NCBI RefSeq assembly: GCF_016097555.1
Contig: NC_054712.1
Span: 52,859,376 to 52,923,375, forward strand
From: Gigantopelta aegis
Lineage: Eukaryota; Mollusca; Gastropoda; Neomphalida; Peltospiridae
DNA: 64,000 nucleotides
Direction of reading: 5' to 3'
Made by a program: the position numbers and the translations under genes. This document shows positions 1-12,500 of the stretch, in pieces (position 1 is the stretch's first letter; each line of letters opens with the position of its first letter). The notes below the pieces were generated by a model that was given only the letters and a program-made list of their open reading frames with translations, did no database searches and was not told the origin of the DNA.

Positions 1-494
1 TAAAAATTCAAGGTTTAAACAAAAACAGTGTAAAGAACTGTGCAAAAATACAAATATAAATATCACAGAAGTTTACGGACACCGAATTTTACTCTAAACT
101 TCAATTTGTGCTGTATTGGCCATTCTCAAAGAGAATGTTACACCCCTGCACCACGGTGAGGTTACAGCACGCGCAGGGGCCAGATTGGGAATGTGCAAAT
201 CAAAGCTGCGATTTTGAACATACCCCCATTATATTTTCATTGGCGCTTATATCGAATCAATGTCCAAGCACGCTATGCTGTGTTTACTGTTTGTTATTTT
301 ACTCTTATTATTTGTCCAAGTAACTACTACATTTGTCAGTCATACGATTATTGATTTTTTGAATTTTTTTTTTCATACAACAGAATGTAACATAATGCCT
401 TTCCGATTCTCTCCAATATGACGTAAACAATTTTGCTTCAAACACGACGACAACGATAACATATTTTAATGACACGCCTAATAAGGAATAAACC

Positions 495-700
495 CTTACC
501 TTATTTATCCTGGGGCCCCCTGACGGCGACACGTACGGAAAAACCGCTACCACTTTGCAACGGATGTGAAGTCTTATTTTCATCAGCGCCAACCATGCCA
601 ACAGCTGCTAACAAGGATGATGAAACACTGAAGCGGTAGTAAACAGTCGCGTGGCCAGACAGCAATACGCGACGTGACATATTGCAATGGGAGTGTGGTG
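495..700 (-). promoter_or_regulatory. CpG-rich patch, possible promoter and first exon of a leftward gene
   Basis: This stretch is richer in CpG than its AT-rich surroundings. On the minus strand it has short open frames running into a strong donor-like GTAAGG just below 500. An ATG-led frame (MVGADENKTSHPLQ and on) closes just before that donor, and a second frame passes through it. I recognise neither. It could be the 5' end of a gene leaving the left edge, or chance. Confidence 0.2.
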
Positions 701-977
701 TCATGCACTATAAATAATTATAAGGCCGCAAGGATTTTTGTTTATATTAATAAACACGAATTGATGCTCATATTACAAGTGCGTTATGATGAAACGTTTT
801 ACAGCCGACTCCAGGGGCGAAGCTTGTGGGGGGTGAGGGGTTGGGTGGGGGAGGGGGTGTAAGTACAATTGCCCTCCGGACAAATAGAGTGCACTTTCAA
901 GTTCGACGTGCTCCTTTTACCTCGGGTTTTGTTTGGTATTGGTTTTTGTTTGTTTCATTTTTTAAACTTTTTTCTTC

Positions 978-1009
<32 letters not shown>

Positions 1010-1140
1010 GTGTGGGTCTGAGACTTGTTTTTTTAATGGGTTTTTTTTTTTGGGGGGGGGGGGGGATTGGGGTTACATTATAATTATGCTTTCCAGGCGT
1101 ATGTTTTGCACTGGCAGACAAACACTGAGATAAGATTAAA

Positions 1141-1553
1141 GTTTGTTTTGTTTAACGACACCAATAGAGCAAACTGATTAATTAATCATAGGCTCTATGA
1201 TGTCAACCATTTGGTAATGCCGACATGTAGTCTTCAAGTCATTGTGGTCTGACTATACCATAAGTAAGAAACTAGGAACAGACACCACTAGAGCACATTG
1301 ATTTATTAATCATTGGCTATTGGATGTCAAACATATGGTTATAGAGATGAAACCCGCTACATTTTCCCATTAGTAGCACGGGATATTTTATATGCACCAT
1401 ACCACAGACAGGATAGCAGACACTACGGCCTTTGATATACCAGTCGTGGTGCACTGGCTAGAGCGAGAAATAGCCCAATAGGCCCACCGACGGGGATCGA
1501 TTCTAGACCGACGTCGCATCAAGCGAGCGTTTTACCATTGGGCTACGTCTCGC
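1141..1553 (-). mobile_element. SINE (head H1, tail B) plus an adjoining tail B fragment
   Basis: 1281-1553 reads on the minus strand as a tRNA-like head (GTAGCCCA-type A box, GATCGAT B box), the shared SINE core and a tail ending in the GTCGTTAAACAAAAC type. 1141-1252 is a second, tail-only fragment in the same orientation. Confidence 0.8.
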
Positions 1554-1704
1554 CCTCAGGAACAGACCGAGAACATTGTTTTCAAACTTTTGATTAGCGA
1601 CATTTGTAGTGAATTGAAAATTGATTAGCAGTTACTGTTTACTGTTTTAAAACTGTGTAGCGATCTCTGAAACTTGCTTAGCGAAACATGATGCAATACT
1701 GAGC

Positions 1705-1870
1705 GTGGGGCCGGCTCTACAGCAGCTCGTTCTGAATGTGCACGTAAAGCCCTATGACCTGACCTGGCCTCGGTGGTGTCCTCATAAAGCCATCAGGCAT
1801 AAAGCTGGTAGGTACTTGGTACGCAGCCTGGTATTGGCTCCCACTCAAAGCGAGTTTCAACGACTCTGTG
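1705..1870 (-). mobile_element. SINE type C fragment
   Basis: Part of the family whose head reads CCTCGGTGGTGTCGTGG. It is joined to a fragment also seen at 22561 and 46085. Diverged. Confidence 0.5.
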
Positions 1871-1873
1871 AGA

Positions 1874-2210
1874 AAGAAGGAAGGAAATGTTTTATTTAAC
1901 GACGCACTCAACACATTTTATTTACGTTTATAAGCCTATGGCGTCGGACTTATGGTTAAGGACCACACAGATATTGAGGGAGGAAACCCACTGTCGCCAC
2001 TTCATGGGCTACTCTTTTCAAATAGCAGCAAGGGGTCTTTTATCTGCACCATCCCACAGACAAGATAGTACATACCACGGCCTTTGTTACACCAGTTGTG
2101 GAGCACTGGCTGGAACGAGAAATAGCCCAATGGGGCCACCGATGGGGATCGATCCTAAACTGACCGTGCATCAATCGAGCGCTTTACCACTGGGCTACGT
2201 CTCGCCCCTT
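1874..2210 (-). mobile_element. SINE (head H1, tail A)
   Basis: Nearly full copy on the minus strand. The head ACGTAGCCCAGTGGTAAAGC is next to 2208, the core contains CATATAAAAGATCCCTTGCT-like sequence, and the tail is GTCGTTAAATAAAACATTTC. Confidence 0.85.
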
Positions 2211-2308
2211 TTGTGAGAAACTCCGCAACATTTTACGATCAGCAGCAAGGGTCCTTTTACACGGAGTTGGATTACAAGACAAGGGAGATAATTAGGTAAT
2301 AAAAAAGT

Positions 2309-2706
2309 TAGTTTGTTTTGTTTAACGACACCACTAGAACACATTGATTATTAATTTTCGGCTATTGGATGTCAAACATTTCGTAATGCTGATAGTCTTA
2401 GAGAGGAAATCCTCTACATTTAAAAAAACAAAAATTGTTGGCAAAGGATTTTTTTTTTATATGCACCATCCTATAAACAGGACAGCATATACCAAGACTT
2501 TGCTACATCAGCCGTGGTGAACTGGCTGTGACACCCGATAGCCGATGTATTTTTCGAGCTGGGGTGTCGTTAAACATTCATTCATTCATTCATTGGTGAA
2601 CTGGCTGGAACGAGAAATAGCCCAATGGGCCCACCGACGGGGATCGATTCTACACCGACCGCGCATCAGGCGAGCGCTTATATTTACCACTGGGCTACGT
2701 CCTGCC
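2309..2706 (-). mobile_element. SINE (head H1, tail B) interrupted by a 67-bp insert
   Basis: A full-length SINE split at 2528-2594 by a short insert ending in repeated CATT. The repeat GGTGAACTGGCT at 2516-2527 and 2595-2606 is the target duplication of that insert. Confidence 0.85.
2528..2594 (+). mobile_element. 67-bp tail-only insertion with (CATT)n end
   Basis: Flanked by the exact 12-bp duplication GGTGAACTGGCT. It contains GGGGTGTCGTTAAACATTCA, also seen near 41030, so it is a severely 5'-truncated copy of a second SINE-like family. Confidence 0.75.
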
Positions 2707-2881
2707 ACAAGAAGGTAATAAATGTCTATTTTCAGATTTTCCTTGTCGTTAAAACTCAACATGAAATGTCAAAACTCGTACATAAACGTGTCCAAATTGT
2801 AACACAATATTGTCAAACTGGGATGTAACACTGTTGATGCTCGTATTATCTAAACACCGTAGACACGTTCTGTCACAAAAT

Positions 2882-2982
<101 letters not shown>

Positions 2983-4244
2983 CAGAGTTGCGGGCTTCTT
3001 TTCTTTTCTCTTTTGGTGGGTGGGTGGGGTTGGACAGGCTGATTTTTGCCCGAATCTCGATAATACGTTTATTTACATTTGCATTAGCCTACGAATACGG
3101 TGCCAAACTAATCAATTTCTAGGCAGTTGCACATGGATTAATTTATGGTGGTGGGGGTTGGACGCTTATAATTATATATTACGATTACGTATACGTATAC
3201 GTATATCGAATACGAATAAATAGAATATGTGGCCTTTGACGTACGCATAATAATCATAATGGAATGATCTTCAAAACGGTGTTTGAAAAATAAACTTTTC
3301 ACTGGACATTGCAAGTTGTGTTCGTTTTTATTTTTAAAATGCATATATACATGTATTTTGACTTTATATCATACTGATTGCATCAATTTTTTTAATAACT
3401 ATTGTCATTGAATTTAAATACCTTATTTTAGCAGTCTATTTGGAAACAATTAAAAGGAAGGGGAATATTTGTTTAACTCTAGGCATGTGTGTGGAAATTT
3501 TAGCCTTGGGGGGGTCTAGACTAGCGGGTGAACTTTACGGGGGGGGGGGGGGGGGAGAGAGAATGTATTTTAAAAAAAAGAAAATTTGCTTGAGCAGGGA
3601 CTGGTTTCGGCCCCAAAACCCCACTCCCTGCAAACGCCCTTTAACTCCCCAGCAAGTAATTATATAGGTAATAGGTGTCAAGTGTATGATTATTTCGAGA
3701 ATTGGTCCTACAAAAAACCTCCAAAAAAGGTCTGTTTTTACGTCAAATTTTCACACCACAATGTCATAAAATGACCCCAGAAAAGCACTTCGTTTAATAT
3801 AATGAAGTTAAGGCCCATTCACACTGAAATCACAAAATGCAGTAACGGAAATCACTCTTTACATCATTTCCAAAAACAAAGGTAATTTGAAAAACCAACA
3901 CATTAGACGACCTAAAACATCTTGCATATAAAAGATGGTGATATTCTAAACAGTCGTGTCTGCAGGAACCCCCTCCAGCCAATTCTTTTTTCTATATATT
4001 TTCCGGAAGAGTACGATTCGACCCTCTCCCATAAACTTTGCTCACCAGTCTAGACTCCCCACCCACATAAATTCCAGCACAGTAGCTCTGCTAAATAATA
4101 AATAGTATTTAAAATGTAATTTTGGTCATTAAAAAGACTACATTAGGTCTGTATATCTCATAATGGCAGCAGACTCCGGAGAGTCCCTTTACTATTGATA
4201 ATATTGATATTTACATGCTTTCGCGGTGCCAACATTTTATTTCC

Positions 4245-4286
<42 letters not shown>

Positions 4287-4289
4287 TTG

Positions 4290-4577
4290 CAAGTGGTACA
4301 GCGATCACCTGATGCACGATTGATTTAGGATTGATTCCAGTCAGTGGGCTATTTCTCGTTCCAGCCAGTGCACCATGATTGGTGTATCAAAGGCTGTGGT
4401 ATGTACTATCCTGTCTGTGGGATGGTGCATATAAAAGAACACTTGCTACTAATAGAAAAATAGACCCATGAAGCCTTTCCATACCTGCGTGGTTCATAAC
4501 CATATATCTGATGCCATTTAACCATAAATAAAATTTAATGTGTTGAGTGTGTCGTTAAATAAAACATATCCTTCCTT
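4290..4577 (+). mobile_element. SINE (diverged head H1, tail A)
   Basis: Core and tail A are clear; the head is diverged (TACAGCGATCACCTGATGCA). It directly follows the AT repeat at 4247. Confidence 0.8.
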
Positions 4578-5099
4578 CTAAAGATGAAACTGTATTTATT
4601 ATGAAATTTTATCTGTTAAAAAGACTGAGTCAAAAACTCCTAAAAAGGCAGTTAACTCAGTATGTGTAGTTTCTTTAAGAAATATTGCTGTCAAGTCAGC
4701 ACCTGCTTAAAATATAAACATAAACATAAATAAATAAAACAAAGACGAGAAATTGAAAATTATTTTTACACATGAATGAACAAAATACAAATTTTTAATA
4801 TTCTGAAAAAAAAGGAAATACAGAATAGAACCAGAGGTTTTACAAACTTTCTAAGAAACATTCTAAAAGTACTATTCAAAACAAACAAAAATTAACTAAT
4901 AAAAGAGAAACATAAAGAGGAACTATTTATGAATTATGGATATAAAACTGGTTGTTTTCAAAATAAAAAAGAAACCAAAAACATGTCAATCAACATATAC
5001 CGGTAGTTTATTTGACTAGAATAAATTACATCCATGTTATTGGCAAATTTGTGCCCAATCCTTTTGTTGTTTATAAAATAATTATAGGATATTAAACAA

Positions 5100-5214
5100 C
5101 CTTCCATTTCATATCATGTTTATGTCCCGAGTGAAATAATTTACAATTGTCACAAGCTTTAGCGAGTGACAATGAAAATTATTTCACAAGGGACATAAAC
5201 ATGATTCGAAATGG
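5100..5214. mobile_element. Palindromic MITE-like element
   Basis: Two arms of about 50 bp pair around a short AAGCTTTAGCGA loop; each carries TTTATGTCCC or its complement and an AATTATTTCAC-type block. A decayed relative lies at 39215-39290. Confidence 0.7.
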
Positions 5215-5575
5215 TAGCAAGTTTAATATCTTTTTTATTACCCATAATTGATCTTAATTTATATCACTCAACTCGTTTGGTTGGCGTTCCTGTACGGTCG
5301 TAGTGCACCAATCGATGACATCATCGTGTGATGTCGAAGTTTGACATCCCACTTGGCATTCTAGTGGGACGTATCACTTTGATATGTACAAAGATATTTT
5401 TAACCATATGGCTAATAAAATATGCTTTCAATCAAATAAATCATGTCCAAGTTATTCAGTCGATGTATTAATTAGGGAGACAACGTCTTCCAATCAGTTG
5501 GAATGTAGATACTGCATAGTTTTACTGCTAATTGAGCCATTGGACCCTAGATGGCAGCCCCCATTCAGGGCCGTA

Positions 5576-5735
5576 GCTAGCATGGGGGCAAGGGGGCAAT
5601 TGCCCCCCCTCCAAGAAAAAAATTTGGAAAGCATTATAGAAACTTAAAGAAAAGGAGTTGTAGACTATTAACTACTCAGTTGTCTCCCACCCCCCCCCCC
5701 CCCCCCCCCAACAAAAAATCCTAGCTACGGCCCTG
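5576..5735. mobile_element. Short TIR element (CAGGGCCGTAGCTAG ends)
   Basis: CAGGGCCGTAGCTAG at 5576-5590 and its exact complement at 5721-5735 bound a 160-bp element with an internal C-run. No ORF, so non-autonomous. The superfamily is not certain. Confidence 0.75.
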
Positions 5736-5747
5736 CCATTTTAACAG

Positions 5748-5945
5748 GTGTTCTGAGTGTACTGTAAAACAATACATGTCCCCTATTGGGGCCCAACTAA
5801 TTTTTGTATCTCCTAAATTCAAGGGCCATAACTCTGTAACTACATGATTAAGCTATACACAAAATTTCAGCTCAGTATCTCAAGGTAGTGTGAAAAAAAC
5901 ATCCAACAACTATATGTGGGACAGACGGACGGATGGACAGACAGA
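5748..5945 (+). repeat. Dispersed repeat ending in GACAGACGGACGG-like sequence
   Basis: Matches 11397-11690 and, inverted, 27495-28078 by shared phrases such as AATACATGTCCCC, TATCTCCTAAATT, GGCCATAACTCTG and TATGTGGGACAGA. The class is unknown. Confidence 0.65.
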
Positions 5946-6425
5946 CCTGGGCACTGAAATAAGTCAACAACAATCATTTAGGTTACCAAGATTTTACCAT
6001 ATGTCAAGAAATTCAAGAACGGTACTTTGTTACACACAAAATTGTGTAACGAAAACACCACAACATAAATTTTGATCAATTGTGTTCTGTTTAAATATAA
6101 ATTACACACACACACAAGTATCAATACAACGAGAACAGTTATATGAATGAATAAAATATCAGCATATTAGGAATAATATTGTGAATTGTGAACTTCAAAA
6201 ATATGTCGTAACCTATAACCTATAGGGCATAAGCTATAGATTACCAGGCTTGTGATGTACATTAACCAGTACATGGATTATAAGGCACTATGCATATGTT
6301 GATGCCGGTCTACCCCTACCCACCACCACTATTCCCAACTCTGAAGTATAAGACTACATGCAGAAATTATAAATAAATAACTATTATGGTACCTATATAT
6401 ACCACACTAAGAATATATATATGAA

Positions 6426-6431
6426 TTTATT
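6426..6431 (-). terminator. Candidate polyadenylation signal of MVD
   Basis: AATAAA on the minus strand about 140 bp past the MVD stop codon. A weaker ATTAAA lies nearer, at 6470-6475. No transcript evidence is available. Confidence 0.35.
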
Positions 6432-6571
6432 TTGTTCTACATTTTGAGGTCAGCTTTGAAGGTGGTTACTTTAATTTTAGTAGCCCAATACTCAACTAAG
6501 AAATGTTTAAAAATTAAAGTTTAAAAATGTGGTATTTTGAAAGAGGTATTTTTGTTGTTGTTGTTTTCTGT

Positions 6572-9500
6572 TACGTTGAAACAGTCTTTGGTTGTCCTGT
6601 AGAGTCCAGCAAACTTTCGGCAGGTGATTTAATAACTTGAGGTCCAGGTCCCACCTAAAATAAAATAAAATTCATCAGTTTGCTGGTTTTATACGCAACA
6701 AAATTAATTAAGGGCCAGTAGACTTTGAATCAATTTTTGCTAGTGTTATAATATACTAGCAAGTTTTGATCACAGGTGGTTTCTAAATATTTTCAGTACA
6801 TTTTCTCCAGTGCACCACGACTGGTACATGAAAGGCTGTGGTATGTGCTATCCTGTCTATGGGATGGTGCATATAAAAGATCTCTTGCTGCTAATCGAAA
6901 AGAGTAGTCCATGAAGTGTTGACAGCAGGTTTCCTCTCTCAATATCTGTGTGGTTCTTAACCATGTGTCTGACGCCATATATCCGTAAATATAATGTGTT
7001 GAGTGTCCTTAAATAAAATATTTCTTTCTTTCAGTACATTTTCAGTATACTCGGTTCAGTGATACATGCAACAATTGTGCATGCACTGGGTCTTTTGTGT
7101 TTTATACAATATACATGAAATCTACTGGCCATTAATTCATTTTGTTGAGTACCGGTATACATGCACATATTCATCTATTTTAATAGAGTGGAAAGACAGA
7201 CAGACAGAGAGATACACAGAATACTACACTTGTTTTTGCTAGATATAATTTTTACAAAAAAGTGAACTTCCCATGGTATTTGACTGAACTAAAACAAAAA
7301 CGAATGTAAAATTTTTATTTATCCTATAACTTACCCATGATATCCATGTCATAAACATGTGATAATTTAGTGTGTTAACCTGGTTAATAAAGGTATTAAA
7401 ATTTAAAAGTGTATGCAAATTTGCAAGGTCTCTAGGTAATAATAGTTATATGTTGCTGTCAATGGGTCATTTGTTTACAAGCCAACAAGAACTGTATACC
7501 TGACCATAACATTTTCATAAGATTTAGATATAATGTGTGACGTCAACCTAATTTGTGTTAATCATTATGATGTCATATTACCAATGGAGGCAACTTTACA
7601 CTAATACTGTGATTTACTAAAATTCAAATTAAAATGTTTATTTTTGAAGTGTTATAGGATAAATAGAATTCGCTACACATGTTTTTTAATATGTAAATAA
7701 TAAACCTCGTCTAGTTAATGGGTATTTGTTTCAGCAGAGCCTCGACAAATACCGATTAACATTGACTCGGTTGATATTTTCCATATTAAAAAATACTCAT
7801 GACGAATCCTCTATTTATTACCCACTTTCAAATAATGTAAAATATAACTCAACGAGACATGCATATAACCAAGACAAGGGATGATGACATCGCTTCCTGA
7901 AATGACGTCATTTAGCAACTAATACACACATGGTGGTATGTATGAAATTTGTATGACATACTCAGACACTGATCAGGTGGGTAATAAAGGCACATAGGTT
8001 GTATTCATATTTCATAACATAGAACAGCATCAGATATTTTGTTTAGTTCAACTTATTTTCGTGCTTATATCCAATTATGGTTCAAGCACATTGTTCTGGG
8101 CACACACCTCAGCTATCTGGGCTGTCTGTCCATGACAGTGGGTTAGTTGATAGTGAGAGAGTAGTGGTCTTACACCTACCCATTGAGTTGTTAAAACTCG
8201 TTCTGGGTGGGAGCCAGTACCGGGCTGCAAACCCTGTACCTACCAGCCTGATGGCTTAACCACGACACCACCGAGGTCGGTAAATCACAAACATACCTTG
8301 GTATGAATACAATACTTGACAGCACCAGGTTGCGTTGGGAGCTGAATAGCATCAACAATGTTCTGAAAGAATAAAAACAGAAAACATTTACAGTCAAAAC
8401 TGCTCAGTTGGACACCTCTGCTAAGCAGCCACCTGTCTTAACAGGCCACTTTAACTTGCTCCCATGTTATCTAACAATAGAGGGTGGGCTGTTCATTATT
8501 CAGGATGTTTTCCACACCAAAGAAAAATTGTAATAAGTGTCTTGTTAGTTTAAAAGATCTTTTTATCCAGCTGGATAAAATCTAATATTACTGTGCCAAG
8601 ATTCTTGTTTTATTACCACCCTAGTCATTGTACTTTAGGTATGGCCAGGGTTTCTAGATTATGGTAGTCTCACTCCCATGGCTAGTGATATTCAGTGTTG
8701 GGCTAGTAAATAACTACTATTGCCATTCCCAATGACTAGTGGGAAAAAATTGTCAAATATTGCAGTTAAGTCTATTTTGTAAATATGAATATCCTGGGCC
8801 AACCCAACCTCCAATGTTAGTGTTTTTTAAGCTCTATCTCCCACTTTAGGTGACATATCTGATTATTACTATTATTTAGTAAAATTGTATTAACTTAAAG
8901 TAAAGTTGGACTAGTGAATTTTTAATTGTAGCTAATACATTTTTTAAATCACTGATCCCATTGCTAGTGGATTTTATACAAATTCTAGAATCCCTGGGCC
9001 CCATTCGACAAAGCAATCTTAGCACTAAGATCACCTTAAATGCATAACTACTTTGTCGGTGAGTATTTACCTGGAGTGCGAAGGGTCGTACATGCATGAA
9101 ACTTTCCCAGCTAGATTCGGAAACCTGTCAGTTTTTTTATTCCTTGTTTTCTGTGTATTTGAGGCTATTCATAGATCACAAATTTCATGCCTTCAGGCAA
9201 AGCACTTTATGTCTTCCTTGATATTCAATGTCAAAATTTGGGGGGGGGGGGGGTTGTTTTTTGTTTTGTTTTTAGTTTAATCGCAGATCAGTCTCATGTC
9301 TGGTCAAAGAATCAACTGTCCTCCGTTAACCCATCATGTTTCTTCTTGCCCCAATCCACAACTCATTCATCAAAAAGCATGGTAACCATATGTTAGGCTT
9401 TAAAGAGTCAAACAAAACAAACTTTAACAAACTTTAAAGAGTCAAAGTTTATAATGTTTGGAGGTATTGTTAAACAAACATTACAAACTACTGTAAAATC

Positions 9501-12500
9501 CTGTATTTTTGGAGGGCTTAAATTTTTGTAATTTTGCTAAACAAAAGCCTACACATTTCATTGGGTAGTTAAATTTGTGGATGGAAAAAGTATTATCATA
9601 AATGTGTATACATGTATTACATTTTCGTTGTTCTTAAATAGTCCAATAGTCCACAAATTACTAGAAAATAAGACAACCATAAACAAAAGTGATTTCACAG
9701 TATACAAATTGTTCTGAGCAATAGCAATGTTTTTTTTGTTCTTTTAAATGTTATATACTAAACAGTGGAGAGAACATCAAACTAACCTGTTGATGAGGAA
9801 TTTTCTCTATTGAAAGCCCTTTGACAGTCAGCTCTGTACCATTCTGTACAGGAGGGTAAAAATGGTTAACAAGGGACATAACTGCAGGAACATCTTCTTC
9901 TAGGAGGTACAAACAGGCATTGGGTCCAGCATCAAATGTGTAGGCAACCTAGCACGTACAAATAAGGAAACATAAAATGATCACAGGATAGAGCATTAAA
10001 TGAATGAGTGTAACCAGGAAAGAAACACACAGACATGTTTTTTGACAATATATAAAAAATAAATATGATACGTGTTCTTTAGGTCTATACTGGAACTGGA
10101 ACTATTTTCTCGTGCCCCTATCCATATATGGTTCAGGCACGCCCACCATGGATCCATGTTCTGGCATCGCCAGTCCACGGTTCCATGGCGGGAGGGGGGA
10201 GGTGGGGGTGTATTTATATGAGGGGGACATAAACGTGGTAAGACCTTAAAGTTATTACTACAAAAGAAAAGGGATATAACTGCATTTAATTTCTTATTAA
10301 TAATTATCTAAAACATTATTTACACTATCTGTAAATTTATAAATTATTTTATTTTTATTTTACTTAATATATAAAATTTTACTATGCACCAATATAAAAT
10401 ATGAAGTCAGGCTATATCATTTAACGTAACATTAGTTGGTGCCATTTTTGACCGGGCAGTTCAAAATATTGTTTTCAACTATTAATAAATAAAAAATTAT
10501 TACATCTTAGTAACCTAACTTTAGCCCTTGAGGAAGGAGGTTGGTATAGGTGGGCGGGGCATCGCGTCCAATCCAGTTCGCGCGAAACCCCATGGTAGGT
10601 CCAAAGGCCGGCCGGATTCCCACGGGGCAGGCGTGCCGGGGGGGGGGGGGGGGGGGGGGAGGCCTCCTACCAGGAAAACTATCGGTCAAAACTGCCAACG
10701 CCCTACCGCACCCAAATAAGCATCCTATCACGGCGTCCCCCCCCCCCCCCCATCCCGTCTAACCCAAAGTTATCCATACAGCCATTCGGACATACTTAGG
10801 ATGTAGATATGAAAGGTAGGGTGGGTAGGTATGATAGGATAAGGGATGATATGTGATGAAAAATCCGCCAATCACGTCCGGATCGTCGCGGTGGAAACGT
10901 ATCTCCGGAGTAATCATTCAGTTGTTGAGTCCGAGGTGTCTCTTTGGATTCCTCCAGCAATCGTACGCTATATACCATTTATCTTACAATTTGTTGTTTT
11001 AAACAATATCCATTAAAAATATTACTTCATTAAATTTGTGATTCATTGTTAAGCACCTTTTTGGAGAACATTTTGTTCAATATTGTGTCACAATCACAAT
11101 TCACTGTGCAACTAATCAGTTAGCATCTGTCTCTAATAAAAAATTAGAAAATATATTCCATGCTTCTAAAATAAATGTTATCTAATGGCCACCCATGTGG
11201 TATTCTCCATATATGTAACATGACTGTTCAGTTGTACATAACATACCTTGGTGTGTCCGACGATCTTGTTGTAGTTGTGTACCAGTCTGACGATGTGGTG
11301 CGACACATCGCGCATGTAGCTGATCGGAGGAAATGTGTCCAGGCATACAGCATGAAGCTGATTGCTCTCCTAAAATATTTCAAAGGAAAGGAATGTAGTT
11401 TTAACAAGCACTCTGAGAGTACTGTTAAAGCAATACATGTCCCCTTACCAGGCCCAACAAACTGTATATCTCCTAAATTTGAAGGCCATAACTCTGTCAA
11501 AAATGGGTAAATTGTCACAAGTCAAACTTAACCGTAGCAGTACATGATAAAGCTGGGGAAAAAAATTCAGCTCAATATCTCAAGGCATTGTGAAAAAACA
11601 TCCGGAAAAATATATGTGGGACAGATGGACAGATGGATAGACGGTCAGACAGACAGACGGACAGATGGACGGAGCTGAAACCTGTAGTCCCCGACAGTTG
11701 GAGTGGTAATGGACTAATAATAAGACGTGAAGGTGTCTACAGTATTTAGTTAGCAGTGCAATGTTTAAAAAGGACACCTTCAGTATTCAAAAGTTTATGG
11801 GTGAAACATAACCCAGTGGTAAAGCATTCGCTTGATGCGCAGTCGGTGTGGGATCGATCCCCGTTGTTGGGCCCATTGGGCTATATCTCGTTCCAGCCAG
11901 TGCACCACGATTGGTGTATCAAAGGCCATGGTATGTGCTATCCTGTCTGTGAGAAAGTGCATATAAAAGATCCCTTGCTGCATTAGGAAAGATGTAGCAG
12001 GTTTCCACTGATGACTACATGTCAGAATTACCAAATGTTTGACATCCGATAGCTGATGAATGATTAATCGATGTTCTCCAGTGGTGTCGTTAAACAAAAC
12101 AAACATTTTTCTTTATTTTTAAAGTTTATATAATTATAGTTGGCGATCTTCCCTAAAACATCAAGCCTACCAAGATAGTAATTGTCACCACTAAAAACAA
12201 ATATATTCTTAGTTTCAACTCAGATTCATAGTTTTAAGTGAGATTCATGAAGTGGAAAATAGAACTAGAACTAATTTAAAAATGTTTATACCTTCATTGT
12301 TAGTTCTGCAAATGTTTCAAAATCTTTTTTAAGAATCGCTTCGGTCATTTGATCTATTCTGGAAGAGACAATTTCGGTTCTCTTCTTGAGTAGTTCGCAG
12401 GTTTGAACACTCGTCTGCATGCCTTCGGAACTTCCCACATACTTCCTTTGATCACTCACCTGAAATTATCATCTTATATATACACAATCGGACAAAATGA

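Noticed and set aside
826-1121. Overlapping Gly-rich and Pro-rich ORFs
   Set aside because: They come from homopolymer G runs, with no conserved sequence around them.
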